This document shows, one piece after another, positions 1-11,691 of a stretch of 64,000 nt of DNA (its first letter is position 1; each line of letters begins with the position of its first letter). Made by a program: the position numbers and the translations under genes. The stretch is from assembly GCF_905404315.1 (NCBI RefSeq), contig NC_066292.1, positions 11,532,001 to 11,596,000 of the forward strand, read 5' to 3'. Source of the stretch: Leptidea sinapis (lineage: Eukaryota; Arthropoda; Insecta; Lepidoptera; Pieridae). The notes under the pieces are model-generated. The model was not told the origin of the DNA, did no database searches, and was given only the letters and a program-made list of their open reading frames with translations.

Positions 1-304
1 CTGATAACTATAACCTTATTTCTCATACCATATGTGTCAGATTTTGTTACCTCGTCGAATGGACATAGATAATTTTTTACGCTATCGTTAAAAGTAATGT
101 TGCTACACGATATGCTGACAGTTTCCTATTTTTTGTTATATTGTATGTATTCGGTTTCGCTTTCCGACTTCGCTCTGAAAAATATGCGTAGAATTATAGT
201 TCAATAGTGCTTTTAAATGATACTTTAGTATTGATAGTTTTAATAGCTCCTGTAGATGAATCCACAACCTGAGAGTAGAACAAAGCATACAAGATTTTAT
301 GACG
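1..304. other. no gene recognised
   Basis: AT-rich sequence with stops in all frames. I see no coding region, repeat match or RNA gene before the tRNA-like SINE. Confidence 0.5.
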
Positions 305-400
305 ATACGTCACTCGAACGGTAAGCTCAATTGGTTAGAGCACTGGCACGAAACGCTAGATCGTGGGTTCGAGTTCCGCATCGTTCATAAAGTTTTGAAT
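305..400 (+). repeat. tRNA-derived SINE head (family A)
   Basis: Positions 316-387 fold as a 72-nt tRNA-like cloverleaf. The acceptor stem GAACGGT pairs with ATCGTTC, the D stem GCTC pairs with GAGC, the anticodon stem CTGGC pairs with GCTAG, and the T arm has the loop TTCGAGT (internal B-box). The loop reads ACGAAAC, so the nominal anticodon is GAA, but position 33 is C rather than T and position 8 is A rather than T. Related heads followed by a similar tail lie at about 10.1, 13.3, 46.9 and 57.9 kb, so this is more likely a SINE head than a working tRNA gene. Confidence 0.7.
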
Positions 401-419
401 CTCTTGAAAATACATTATT

Positions 420-1475
420 TATAGATCAAAAGATTTTATGAAGATCTTTCATTTATCCGTTTTTTTAAAAGGTCAACCTAAGTGTACATTTTATTTAAAA
501 GAAACAGCAATATATTCATAAATATACTTATGAATTTTTTAGAAGAATAATTTCTCATTGGTATAATTGCTATTGTTATATTAACGCGTTAAAACTGTAA
601 AAAATATCTGTAAGATATAAAAATATAGTTATGTAAATGTAAATTTTGTAAATTCTTATGAGAAATTAATTCTTTATTCTTTATACAGATAGATTTCTAA
701 AAATCGTTAAAAATAAACAACTATATTTTTTTATTCATTCAAACTTCAGAAATGAAAGAATAATAAGCCTATTTTCATTCCCCCATTCACTCCTCTGCAG
801 CAAACAAAAGAATGACTGCGTTATAGTTTTCATCTCAAACAGTCTAACTTTAGCAATAAACCAAGCCTCAACGAATGCATTCAAAAATTAATCGCTTGTA
901 GCTTCCAACAGTTCTCGTTAGACATTCAACAGAGGGTCTGTGATTTCAATTTTACCACAGTTAATGGTCGATAAACCGATTTGTTGCGGGTACAACGAAA
1001 CAAACCAACAAAACACTAGTGAAAACGACACAGCGCATTATGCTCTTTACTGTATTAGCTAAAAGACCGATGATCGGTTGAAGCAATTTGTGTGTTCATT
1101 TATCAGAAGTGCACTCGATCTTTGCAGCGATATTTCACAGTAAATACCCTTAGCGGTAACGCATTCTGAACCCTCACATATTGCATGTACACTTGTATTT
1201 ATTTTAAGCCTTGTACACGTTGAAATAAGGTCGTTTGTTTGTGAATAATGTTACGTGCGATTTGAGACGCGCTCCTGCGGATTCGTTTCGGATTATCTTT
1301 GTGCTGAGTGGACTTGCGTTTTATCTTAGTGTTATAGTTATAATATATTCCATATCCTGTATTTTAAATTAGGTATGACTCTCCATTGCCTATTCGAACA
1401 GCTAAACAGGGCACACGTTGCACTGTTGGTGCAGCTTATGAAATCCAAACGACACGTCACACCTTTTTAAATACA
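420..1475. other. AT-rich, no gene recognised
   Basis: No open frame of note and no recognised repeat. It appears to be unique, non-coding sequence. Confidence 0.5.
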
Positions 1476-1538
1476 TTTTTATGAAAAGGAGAACAAAGGG
1501 GCGTACGGTCACCTGATTATAGGTGATCACCGCCGTCT
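1476..1538 (-). repeat. family L LINE 3' tail fragment
   Basis: Reading from T-rich sequence, the segment GGCGTACGGTCACCTG followed by GTGATCACCGCCG matches the reverse complement of the 3' end of the LINE at 2.3-5.7 kb. About 60 bp remain. It is a short 5'-truncated insertion. Confidence 0.6.
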
Positions 1539-1568
1539 AAAAACTTATGAAACTTCTATTATTGAAAG

Positions 1569-1601
1569 TTACAATATTGGTTTGATAAACCAATATTGTA
1601 A
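1569..1601. repeat. perfect 15-bp hairpin
   Basis: TTACAATATTGGTTT is followed by the loop GAT and then its exact reverse complement. Confidence 0.9.
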
Positions 1602-1751
1602 TTATGATTTACAAATCTATAATAGAATGTTCTAGCTGCCATGTTTTATTCTAATCGAAAATAGCCAATACGCCAAAATGACTATTTCATGCTTAATTAC
1701 TTAAAATAAGCCACACCACCAGAGGTAAGGATATTAAAGTCTTATACGGCA

Positions 1752-1984
1752 TTACAAATAAACTTATACCTGAAGAGAAACCAAGAATATGCAAAATGTT
1801 GTGAACATTGTCAATACAATGGTAATTCTGAACTTTTCCGAATGTCAAGCAGCCTTGCAAATAAACGGGGGAAGCGTTATACGTAGGTAAGAAGTAGAAA
1901 GTAATCATTAGCTATGTCTATTTTATTTATTTGCATATTCTTGGTTTATTCTCAGGTATAGCTTTATACCGCGTTTATTTGTAA
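1752..1984. repeat. inverted repeat, possible foldback MITE
   Basis: The left arm 1752-1797 (TTACAAATAAACTTATACC...) reappears as its reverse complement at 1929-1984. The match is close apart from a 12-13 base insertion in the right arm. About 130 bp separate the arms. The layout suits a small foldback element or MITE, but no family is recognised. Confidence 0.6.
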
Positions 1985-1989
1985 GGTCG

Positions 1990-2316
1990 TTAGTGTTTCA
2001 ATTGAAACATATCACAAATAAATTACGATAGGTCGTTATGAGATGCATTTAAGAACATTTAAATTACGAATTGGATCATTATATATGTTTTATAATGAAT
2101 ATGTGATTCCGTTTAACACCAGATGGGTTATTTACGCGTTGTATCACTAAGCTTGGCTACAGTAAATTATATGTAGATTAATAAATAGAAATGTAAAAAA
2201 TATTTGAAAATAATATTTTTGTTTATCCTTTAGCGACATAAAGTTACTGTGTAAAGACACTGATTTATTATAATTAAACGATAATTTGTTTTATTTATTA
2301 TAAATATATATATATA
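1990..2316. other. AT-rich flank
   Basis: No gene seen. The sequence TAAATATATATA at 2301-2312 just before the LINE resembles that directly after the LINE 3' end near 5660 and may be its target-site duplication. Confidence 0.4.
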
Positions 2317-2511
2317 CTTTGCCCTGTACTTTCCCCGGGGCGTAAAAAGAATAGGGGAGTCCCAGGCCCATGGGTGTCGTAAGAGGCGACTAAGGGCTTT
2401 TAAGAAGTGGGAGAGTCACGCTGCCGTCTTATGACGTCAGCACAATCGGGCCAGACTCGTCCGGGTTAATTACCACACTCGCACAGAATACCGGCGTGAA
2501 GTAGCGGCCTA

Positions 2512-3546
2512 GTGCCATGTTTCGCAAAGGTTAGTGTCGATGACCGGAGGCCATCCCTTACCCCCACCCCCTCCCCCCAACAAAATATGAGAGCGGTCCA
2601 TAAAGAGATATTACCCCAAGAGGGTACCGGCTCTACCAGAGCCAGAGAATCCCTCCCCGAGCACTCTCGCTCGGGCTGCCCTTCGTATTCTGGGGTGGGC
2701 ACAAAACCGCGCATGATCGAGGACAAACGAGGCAGAAACACCACGGCACCCCGCTCCACGCTCAACGTGGACTTTTGCAATATCAGGGGAATTCACTGCA
2801 ATTTAAACGCCGTCCACCACCACCTTCAGACGGCGCAGCCGGCCTTGTGTTTCCTTACGGAGACGCAGATATCTCGACCTAGCGATACGCCATATTTAAC
2901 GTACCCCGGGTACAAAATTGAGCACAATTTTTTGCCTCATGCCGGGGTATGTGTGTACGTTAGGGAGGATATCTGCTGTCGCCGTCTCGGAAATTTTGAG
3001 GATAGGGACCTGTCCACTCTCTGGCTCCGCGTAGATTTAGAGGACCGCTTCCGTATCTATGCGTGTGTCTATAGGTCCCATAGTGGTAACGCAGAAACCG
3101 ATCATCTCATGGGCTGCGTTCAAGCGGCAATTGACGATTGGCTTGGATCACGTACCACAGACTACGCAGGGCGATCTGTGCATAATTTTGCATTGGCGTA
3201 TGGTCTGTCCCAATTGGTTGAGTCGCCAACGCGGCTCCCGGATGTGGATAGCCATATGCCGTCCTTATTAGATCTTCTGCTGACTACACTTCCCGATGGT
3301 TACCAGGTCTCTGTCGATGCCCCTCTCGGAACGTCCGACCATTGCCTGGTCAGGAGTATAGTGCCTATCCGACGCCAACATCGCAGACCACCAGCGACCC
3401 GCCGCGTTTGGCACTACAAGTCAGCAGATTGGGATAGGATGCGTTCCTTTTTTTCATCCTACCCTTGTGGCAGGGTTTGTTTCCCCTCGGATGATCCTAG
3501 TGCCTGCGCCATCGCAGTAGCCAATGTGATACTGCAGGGCATGTAA
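2512..3546 (+). pseudogene. LINE endonuclease domain (family L), motif deleted
   Basis: This apurinic-type (EEP) endonuclease normally nicks target DNA for reverse transcription. The frame opens with GTG at 2512; the first in-frame ATG is at 2587. Residues about 85-99 hold the opening strand (VDFCNIRG), E117 lies in FLTETQ, and D276-H277 form the terminal SDHC motif. The usual central GDFN motif, which should sit just before WLGSRTTDYAGR near residue 210, is missing: the frame jumps from VQAAID straight to DWLGS, an apparent in-frame deletion. The TAA at 3544-3546 replaces a sense codon, and the same frame stays open to 4302, so this is a nonsense mutation rather than a natural end. The enzyme is presumably inactive. 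Confidence 0.85.
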
Positions 3547-5604
3547 ATTTTTATACCAAGCTCTGTAATACCGATCGGTGGCAGATCACAGCTCTGGTTC
3601 GATGCGTCAGTTAAAGCAGCATTTGACTGCAAAAAACAGGCGTATCGAACTTGGGTTGCGGCGCTGGGCACAAAGGATCCGAACTGCAAAGTTCTTAAGA
3701 GGAAATATAACCGTGCCTCCAGATTTTTTAAGCGGCAAATCGCCCGTGCGAAGTCTAAGCACGTCGTCAAAATCGGCGAGCAGCTTTCCAGTTACCCGAC
3801 CGGAACACGCAAGTTCTGGTCGTTGTCGAAAGCTGCTCTTGGTAACTTCAACCAGCCGTCCATACCGCCGTTGCACATGAGGAATGACACCCTGGCCCAT
3901 ACGGCAAAAGAGAAAGCCGAGCTCCTGTGCGCTCTTTTCGCCTCCAACTCGACACTTGACGACAACGGAAAAACACCGCCGACTATCCCGCGGTGTCAGA
4001 GCTCTATGCCTGAAGTACAGTTCAGACAGAAAACTGTAAGGCGAGTTCTGTTTTCGTTGGATGTCAGGAAGTCGAGCGGGCTGGATGGCATTTCTCCAAT
4101 CGTGCTTAGAACGTGTGCCCCTGAGTTGACGCCGGTGCTAACGCGTTTATTCCGGCACTCTTATTCCAAAGGCGTAGTCCCTGACTCATGGAAGTCAGCC
4201 CTTGTCCATCCGATCCAAAAAAAAGGAGACAGTTCGGATCCGGCGAACTACAGGCCTATTGTTATCACCTCCCTCTCTCTCTCTCTAAAATCATGGAGAG
4301 CATAATTAGCCGCCAGCTTTTAGTATACCTAGAGGGTCACCAGTTGATCAACGACCGACAGTACGGCTTTCGCCATGGACAGTCGGCAGGTGATCTTCTA
4401 GTATACCTAACACATAGATGGGCGACGGCTATTGAAAGCAAGGGGGAAGGCCTGGCAGTTAGCCTGGATATAGCAAAGGCCTTTGATCGTGTATGGCACA
4501 AGGCGCTTCTCTCAAAACTTCCATCATTTGGGCTTCCCGAGAGCTTGTGCAAGTGGACCTCCAGCTTCCTCACCGGGCATACAGGTCGTTGTCGACGGAT
4601 ATTGCTCGAACCCGAAGCCTGTGAATGCTGGAGTGCCCCAAGGCTGTGTGCTATCTCCCACGCTGTTTCTTCTGCATATGAATGATATGTTGGACACCTC
4701 CAACATTCATTGCTACGCAGACGACAGCACTGGTGATGCCGTATACACGGGCCATGCAAGTCTCTCTCGGGTAACCGTCGACCAGTGCCGGGAGAAACTT
4801 GTGTCTTCTATCGAGTCCTCTCTCGAGAAGGTCGCGGAATGGGGTAAATTGAACCTTGTCCAATTTAACCCTCAGAAGACTCAAGTTTGCGCGTTTACCA
4901 CTAAAAAAACCCCATTTGTCGTATCACCGCTCTTCGAGAACACTTCTCTTAAAGCCGCGCCTAGTATCGGAATACTGGGTCTCGAAATCTCGAGCGATTG
5001 CCAATTCCGTGGCCATCTGGAGGGCAAAGCCAAAGTGGCTTCGAAGAAGCTGGGCGTCATCAATAGAGCACGGCAATACTTCAAGCCGGCCCACATTCTA
5101 GCGCTCTACAAAGCGCAGGTCCGGCCACACATGGAGTATTGCTGTCATCTCTGGTCTGGCGCACCCCAGTATCTGCTCGATCCATTTGACCGCGTGCAAC
5201 GTAGAGCAGCTCGAATTGTCGGGGACTCAGTGCTCTGTGAACGGCTGGATCTCTTGGCGTTGCGTAGAGACGTCGCATCATTGTGTGTCTTCTACCGCAT
5301 TTATCACGGGGAGTGTTCCGAAGAGCTTTTTAACCTGATTCCTGCCGCCGAATTCCACCTTCGCATGACACGCCACAAGTTAGGATTTCATCCCCACCAT
5401 CTGGATGTGTGGCGGTCCTCCACAGTGCGGTTTTCAAGGAGCTTTCTCCCTCGTACTACAAAGCTATGGAATGAGCTTCCTTGTGCGGTGTTTCCGGGAC
5501 AATACGACATGGGTACCTTCAAAAAAAGCACGTACACCTTCCTTAAAGGCCGGCAACGCTCTTGTGATTCCTCTGGTGTTGCAAGAGAATGTGGGCGGCG
5601 GTGA
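3547..5604 (+). pseudogene. LINE reverse transcriptase (family L), frameshifted
   Basis: This is the reverse transcriptase part of family L. It continues the endonuclease frame to about 4275, shifts frame inside a CT repeat (4268-4288), runs on to about 4580, and shifts back for the rest to 5604. Motifs seen in order: SSGLDGISP and NYRPI near 4070-4260; SLDIAKAFD with the catalytic Asp near 4465-4490; GVPQGCVLSP near 4635; YADD at 4714-4725; and the C-terminal segment HPHHLDVWRSSTVRFSRSFL near 5390-5450. The family's conserved tail ends in KGRQRSC. Without repair of the stop and two shifts no full-length enzyme can be made. Confidence 0.88.
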
Positions 5605-5660
5605 TCACTTAACACCAGGTGACCCGTACGCTCGTTTGTCCTCCTATTCCATAAAAAAAT
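5605..5660 (+). other. family L 3' UTR
   Basis: This short 3' UTR contains GTGATCACTTAAC, then GGTGACCCGTACGCTCGTTT and TCCTCCTATTCCATAAAAAAA. The same end marks the other family L fragments and resembles the end of family S. Confidence 0.8.
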
Positions 5661-5669
5661 AAATATATA

Positions 5670-6535
5670 TAGTTTTTATGGTATAATATATATAATACGT
5701 AAAATTTTCTTTACTGTCCTGGTTAATCTGATTAGCTTAGATTACATTTAACAAGGCTGTGTATTAAACGTAATGTCAGACGGAAGTATGAAAATTTATA
5801 AATAAATCATATGTATTAAAAATAGGCAATTATTATCTTCAAAGCTTCTGTTACATACTTAAATAAAAGCTAGTACAAGGCATTTAAAAATCTTTCAATT
5901 TCTTTCGAAAAACTTTTAAATCTGCGCTCAAAATCATTCATCATAACATTACAAAGTTTATCTCTTAGAAAAATCAACTTTCATCCATAACTTCAACGAC
6001 TGTCTTACGAATTTTCAATCAGGCCACGTGTCCTGACGCGAGTTTAACATTTTATACCCATCCCAAGAAAAGTGCTCGATGCCGCTTAAGAAGTTTTACT
6101 CCAAAATACGCACCTAAAAAAAATTGTGTTATGTTGTCGCACTACAGTGTCTACGGTCGCACGTTCACTCGACCCAGCAATAACGAGCTCCTGATAAATT
6201 GGGATGTGATGTCATTACGATTTATGATTGTGAAAATGCAAGTGACGTGTTATTCGATATCCGGACACGGGTAACGTTTCGAATCGACTCGTCCGATAGG
6301 CGTCTTATCTTTCATTACATTAACCGCCAAAATGATGATTGTGTTTCAGAGAATAGAAAATACTTTCTGAACGGCGAATCTTTTTTGCTTACTGTACTCT
6401 ACTTAGAGATGAAGTTTTTACAGATTGTATATTAATTATTGTTGCCGCTTTAGTAATAATATAAGCCTTTATTCAGATAGTAAAATTTACATATATTATA
6501 TCAAGATACTATCCTTAACTAAATATCTATCACTA
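5670..6535. other. AT-rich, no gene recognised
   Basis: Only short chance frames occur. I see no repeat family. Confidence 0.45.
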
Positions 6536-6539
6536 TATG

Positions 6540-6870
6540 TTTGTCTATTGACAGAGGCCTCTTCCAACTTTTTCAACTCTTTTCTATCTTTAGCTATCCT
6601 AGACCATGTCTAGCCTGCTATCATCCTTAGTTCATTTAACCATCTCCTGTATTATCCTCCCCGTTTCATATTTAGTTTCCTGGTATACCAGTGTGTGATG
6701 TATTTGCTCCATTTGCTTACACACCGAAGGGCGTGTCCCGTCTAGCAACTTTAAGTTTTCTTATAGCATAGGTGACGTTAGGTATTTTTATTTTCTCTCG
6801 ATCTCTATGTTGTCTTTATTAATTATTCAACATACTCCTCTCCATGGCTCTTTCATAACAAATCTTTAAA
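6540..6870 (-). mobile_element. decayed RTE-type LINE 3' fragment
   Basis: On the minus strand the remnant reads HHTLVYQETKYETGRIIQEM, then RLDMV and KRVEKVGRGLC. This matches the arrangement of insect RTE C-termini (a helical stretch, then an RW-type segment, then the W-KLEEAY end). Several stops interrupt it. It is a 5'-truncated, old insertion. Confidence 0.5.
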
Positions 6871-8260
6871 AATAAATACAAAAAGTATATAGTCATATAG
6901 TACGATACAATGGACCAATTCATTTGCGTGTCTGATTCGTAATGATGTTACGTACGCATAAATTGGTAAAAACGAGTATGAAATTATGATGCGTCATGCT
7001 CGATCTGTCAGAAAGCGTGCAGAACAGCTATTCAAAACCTCTACTCCTGCGGTAGTAATACGCAAAGGCCCTTTTACTAAAGCATTACCAGAGAAGATAC
7101 ATCTCTATATGGGCATATAAAATAAAACACTCTGGTAGTAAGGAGTCTAAGTAATGAAATTTGAAGGACAACCAGAATGTATGGAAAGCGTTATGTATAT
7201 AGCTCAAAACATAAACTTTGCTTTATCTCAAGTTAATCGCATAAGTAAAAAAATTGTGTAATAGTAATTAAAAAAATGAGTATATGAATAAGAAGCCTTT
7301 GACGATCAAAGAAATAAATCTGCATCGAATGGTCATAATCTCATCCCAACACGTTCAGTTAGTTTTATGTAATTTCGCCTCAAAAAAGAAAGATCAAATT
7401 TAATAATGAAATTCAAAAATAAATACTTAATATTATTGACTAATAAAAAAAATAAGCTGGCTATAAAAAAAAGTTACCAATAGAATTTATAAGCGAAACT
7501 CTTGCGACTCGAATACACAGAATCTAAAACGAAAGCTATAAAAAACTTGCTTCATCTCCTAAAATATCTAGATTTTAGTTATTTCATTGCAAACGAAAAT
7601 ATATACATACAAAAATACAAACGCCTCCACTTTATAATGTAGTCTTCCATATTAATCCGTAGGTTATAGAACCTGTTATGCCATTTTTGTGAAATTTTGT
7701 CATAGATAAAAGTTTTATGTATGTATTATTTTATAACTCAAGAACAGCTTAAACGATATGAATGAAAACTAGTGTGTCATGTGATAAAACACAATACCTC
7801 AACCCGCAAGTAACAAACTACAACGTTTCCATAGACTATAGAATGAATGGCTTTCACAGGATGAATGCAAACTACGTCTACTGTAGCGAAATAAAAAATG
7901 TAGCTGCAAAAAGAATCTACGGGTTTTAATGTTAAAGATCTCAGGATTTTCATTGACAGTTCGAAAATAGGAACTAGGCAGATTCTTAGTATAAGCATAG
8001 CCGCAACACTAGGAGCTTATATATTTGTAATAGCATACTTTGACAAAACTCATAACAACTGTCATAGTTCTCTGAAGCATCCACGTAACTCTGCGATGGA
8101 GATCACAAGAGGATACTTCAAGAGGATGACGAAAAGATGACAAGAAAGATGCCTCTGATGAATTGGCCAGGCGGGTCTCAGAGTTGATAGCAATTGGACC
8201 TGAACCAATAAGGCAGCACACCAAGAAGCAGAACAAACTGAAGTATATCAACATTGAATT
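6870..8260. other. AT-rich, no gene recognised
   Basis: Stops occur in all frames. The short minus-strand frame at 7777-7998 has no recognisable family. Confidence 0.45.
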
Positions 8261-8269
8261 GAGCTTCAC

Positions 8270-8645
8270 GTGCGCAGACCCTCCTCCTCGCGTCGTTTTT
8301 CTCATTACTGAGGGTCGTGACTTCCCCGCTGCATCAATTTCTCCTGTAGAATTTCCCTCCATCTGCAGCGATCCTTTACCTCATGAAGGGCATTGTGGAA
8401 GTTGATGTTTAGAGAAGAACGTATTTGGTCCGACTATCTCTAGAACTGCGTTCAAGATTGTGACTCTCTTTACGAGCGAAGAATTCCAGCACCCTACGAA
8501 GGCATATAGTAGAAAGTCTAGTTTTGACATTAAGCTCTCTCAGAATAGAAACTTTGGTGCGAAAGGCGGTCCATGGAATCTGTGGCATTTTCTCCAGCTC
8601 AACATTTCAAAGGTGTCTATTCGGTCGACAGACCTACAACGTGCA
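8270..8645 (-). mobile_element. RTE-type LINE C-terminal fragment
   Basis: Minus-strand reading gives FEMLSWRKMPQIPWTAFRTK, then VSILRELNVKTRLSTICLRR and VLEFFARKESHNLE. After a gap and a frame change it gives DRCRWREILQEKLMQRGSHD, ending in PQ and the stop at 8305-8307. This is the typical RTE post-RT region (FEMWCWRRM-IPWT ... RLS-RVL-FFGHIAR ... D-WR). The piece is 5'-truncated and has lost the linker between the two blocks. Confidence 0.75.
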
Positions 8646-8649
8646 GGAA

Positions 8650-9875
8650 TTTATCCAAATAAACAGCAAAAATGTGGTATAAAATGACTACGATAATACT
8701 AATGGACAAATAAAGCCATCTTGCGTTTATCCTATAGAAAGAAGAAGTAGAGGCCAAAACGAGTATTTGAATAAAAGTATACATATAGATATCAAAACAC
8801 TAAAAATAATAATTATCCGGTAATACAATCCTGCCCTCTAAAACTAAACAACATAGCAGGCAATTAGAAATAATGTTTAATAACTTCTTCCAGTAAAACT
8901 TTCTCCAAAACACCCAAGGAGATTTATTCAAACTTATTAAAAATTGCCAGAAAATATCAAAGGCGCTATCATAATTTCACACTTCCGAAACAGGGAATCC
9001 ATTAAAAGATTTGAAAAAGTTGAAAATGTGTCGGTGGAGCCATGAGTCATTATACAGAAAACCGTGGTAGCTGTTCTATCGAGGTTCTATCGAGACCTAT
9101 ATATATTATATTACAAACTACAGGCGGACAAAAGCATCATAGGGCTGTCACTGGTAGGTTTTAAATATTGAGTCATTGCACTATTTTATTATATGATGTT
9201 CTCTTTGTGACGCCTTTTTTAGCTTCGTCTGCATGTGACACATAAGGACCAATAAAAGTACAATATTTTCAGTATTTTACATCCTAACTAGGATCACCAG
9301 TTTAGGGTGGATAGAAAACATTTGGATAAATATGTGATACAAGAAGAAATCGAGCCGTAAAATTATTAGTACTTTCGATGCTACTTTTAATATACAAAAG
9401 TAAATTATTGCTAACAAAAGTAAAACGCTGCAGGAAACAAATTTTAAATATCTAAAATATACCTACTACGACGGCGAACTCCAATATGGTCATGTTCGCC
9501 CTACGCATCGATGTTATAACCTATAGAAGCATTAAACCTTTGAGATACAACATTAGTAACACAGATTTTATAGAAGTTCATAGTAGCCACTAGAAATTAT
9601 GCACGATATGTTGTGATAACGTGACCAATTACGATATTATGTTGAAATAATAACCAGATCAATGAGCATTTAGTATCCTGCGCCCATTCACGTCGATTCA
9701 CTGAATTTATTGCATTGTGAAACTGTGTTGAAACATCCCTGTTTTTATTTGACACGGATATAGTACAACGTGGAGATGCCCAAAAATTTTATGAAAATAA
9801 AAACACCTTTGAGTAAACGCAAACCTTTACAACCCCTGACTTATTTATTTTATCAGTAAAAATTCCACCAATTGC
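8650..9875. other. AT-rich, no gene recognised
   Basis: No coding region is seen. A weak, unproved resemblance to a family L tail (GGCGGACAAAAGCATC) lies near 9123. Confidence 0.4.
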
Positions 9876-9876
9876 G

Positions 9877-9957
9877 GAAGTTAGAATTATTGTTTTACAT
9901 GAAATGTATGTAAAACAATAATTCGAAGTTAGAATTATTGTTTTACATACATTTCAT
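9877..9957. repeat. three-arm inverted and direct repeat
   Basis: GAATTATTGTTTTACAT at 9884-9900 is followed by its reverse complement at 9908-9924 and by a second direct copy at 9932-9948. Segments 9899-9924 and 9932-9957 are perfect 26-bp inverted repeats. The middle arm could pair with either outer arm. Confidence 0.9.
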
Positions 9958-10109
9958 CATCATCCATCCGTTAAGTCGCTTTTGGATCAGATGTGCACAC
10001 TTTACGCTCGTGTCAATTGTGTTATTATCTGTCTTTGTGGGAATGATTGCTTCAAGGCGTCAAGTATTCGAATGCGGAGTATTTCAACATGCTGCTATCT
10101 AAATAAATT

Positions 10110-10256
10110 ATTTTTTTTTTTAAATTGATATCCCTCACTTCTGGGATTAATAATAAAAATTAATTTTGTAACCAAACGGACTGGGCGACTCCAACCCACG
10201 ACCTCTCGGGTTCCGAATGGTCTACTCAGTGTTAAGAGCGCTCGGAAATTTTAATT
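10110..10256 (-). repeat. tRNA-derived SINE with tail (family A)
   Basis: On the minus strand a tRNA-like head (B-box GGGTTGGAGTC) is followed by GGTTACAAAATTAATTTTTA, then ATCCCAGAAGTGAGGGATAT and a run of A that reads as poly-T at 10111-10121. This is the most complete family A copy in the window and defines its 3' tail. Confidence 0.7.
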
Positions 10257-10259
10257 TGT

Positions 10260-11690
10260 ATGGAGCCATCAGCCTAAGTCGCAAAGATTGTATCTACGCC
10301 GCAGTCCGCAGGGAATATGAAGAACGTTTTGCACTTCCACCCGGCTGGAGGTGATGTCGCGCAATGCTTTCCATCGCGCTGACGCAGGCTAGCCACGATC
10401 GCTAGACTGCCTGAATGAGGAGGTGCTGGAAATGTTCACCAATGACACGATGAACAGGCTGAATTATTGTGAGCAGTTGTACGAGTTGAGTTTAGCCTTT
10501 TTTGTGGGCATATTTTCAACATGGCCCCCGCGATCTGCTCGACACACAAAAGTTGGAGAGAAATTAGAGCCCGGATCGTTACAATTTTTAATAGCATGTT
10601 ACATAACATAACATAATATAATATAACATAAAATAACCAGTCTAACATGACGATGCTACAAAGGGCCTAATTATGTCGTGAAACTTTGCACAAAATGTAT
10701 CGAAGTCGGTAGCGGTCACGTTGAGGACAACCAGCGGTTCCTCTCCAGAAAGTCGAATATTTATAACTTAAGTGTTATTATTATTAGTATAAAATTTTAA
10801 TTGTGAAACGTCAAATAAAACAGGTGATTGGATGCAAAGTATGCGTGGTTGCCACCCGTCTGCCGTTCGGGCGCCCTTCACCGGTAACATGAATTAAATT
10901 GGTAGTGGGCGCGGAAAAATCTAATTTTCTGCAGGCAGAGATATCCAAACTCTATCTTCTCTCTTCTTCAAATTTTAAATTTAAATAGCTTGACGGCGGT
11001 AACTTCATTCCCAACATGTATTATCATTCATATTTCACCGGGACACCATGGTGGCGTGAACAGTCGCGGCTAAGGCTTATGGCTAAAAGCGTGTCCACAA
11101 CAAGACTTAAATTATACGGAACGGCCATTGGCAAGTCTTTTAAGCAAGAAATTTTATATATATTAATATCTAATGCTTTGTCTTGTTCAATGCTGTTTCC
11201 CTATTTTAAAAGTCCCCAACGTGTCTAAAAAGTTTTCCCTTCAAAAACATACCTAACCTGGTATTGCTTAAAACGTTTTTCTTGCCCAACGAATTAGGAA
11301 ATAATTTATTGTAAGCAAGGAATATAATTCATTAATATTTATATTGTTTTTTTATCAAACCATGTTACAATTATTGACAACCCTACATATCTTGCGAAGG
11401 GACAGCCTATTGTTCCCTTCGTCCATTGTAAGTCCTAAAATTAAGATGTTGGAAAATAATAGAGTTTTCCTCTGTGGAAGGCGGGACATGATCAATGTAT
11501 TTTTTACCATTATGGTGTCTCCTAACGTGTCTTATTTTCAAAAATACCTGATAATATTGAAAGAAGATTTCTGTCAGCGATAAAAAAGGTTTTATGTTCA
11601 AACGAAATCTTTTTATATGGAAATATATTTCTTATTATTCATTGTTCGTATACTTTTAATATTTATAAGTATAGGAGTTGATTGAAACAA
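10260..11690. other. no gene recognised; GC-richer patches
   Basis: Two GC-richer stretches, at 10270-10530 and 10830-10930, stand out from AT-rich sequence. They give no recognised protein. A simple TAACA-like run lies at 10600-10640. Confidence 0.4.
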
Positions 11691-11691
11691 A

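Larger units (their letters stand above)
2317..5660 (+). mobile_element. near full-length non-LTR retrotransposon, family L
   Basis: This is a LINE with a GC-rich 5' leader (2317-2511), an endonuclease/reverse transcriptase frame and a short 3' UTR ending CCATAAAAAAAT. Similar TAAATATATATA sequence flanks both ends and may be the target-site duplication. The protein type resembles Jockey/CR1-group elements; the exact clade is not settled. At least eight 3'-anchored relatives lie in this window (1.5, 29.4, 40.9-42.1, 46.7, 50.1, 56.9, 60.8 and 61.4 kb). The copy cannot make a full protein: it has an in-frame stop, two frameshifts and a deleted endonuclease motif. Confidence 0.9.

Noticed and set aside
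316..387. Functional tRNA-Phe gene
   Set aside because: It has C at position 33 and A at position 8, and related copies with a common tail point to a SINE.
8009..8362. 117-codon minus-strand open frame
   Set aside because: It overlaps the RTE fragment in a different frame from the recognisable RTE residues, so its lower part is a shadow and the rest has no family.
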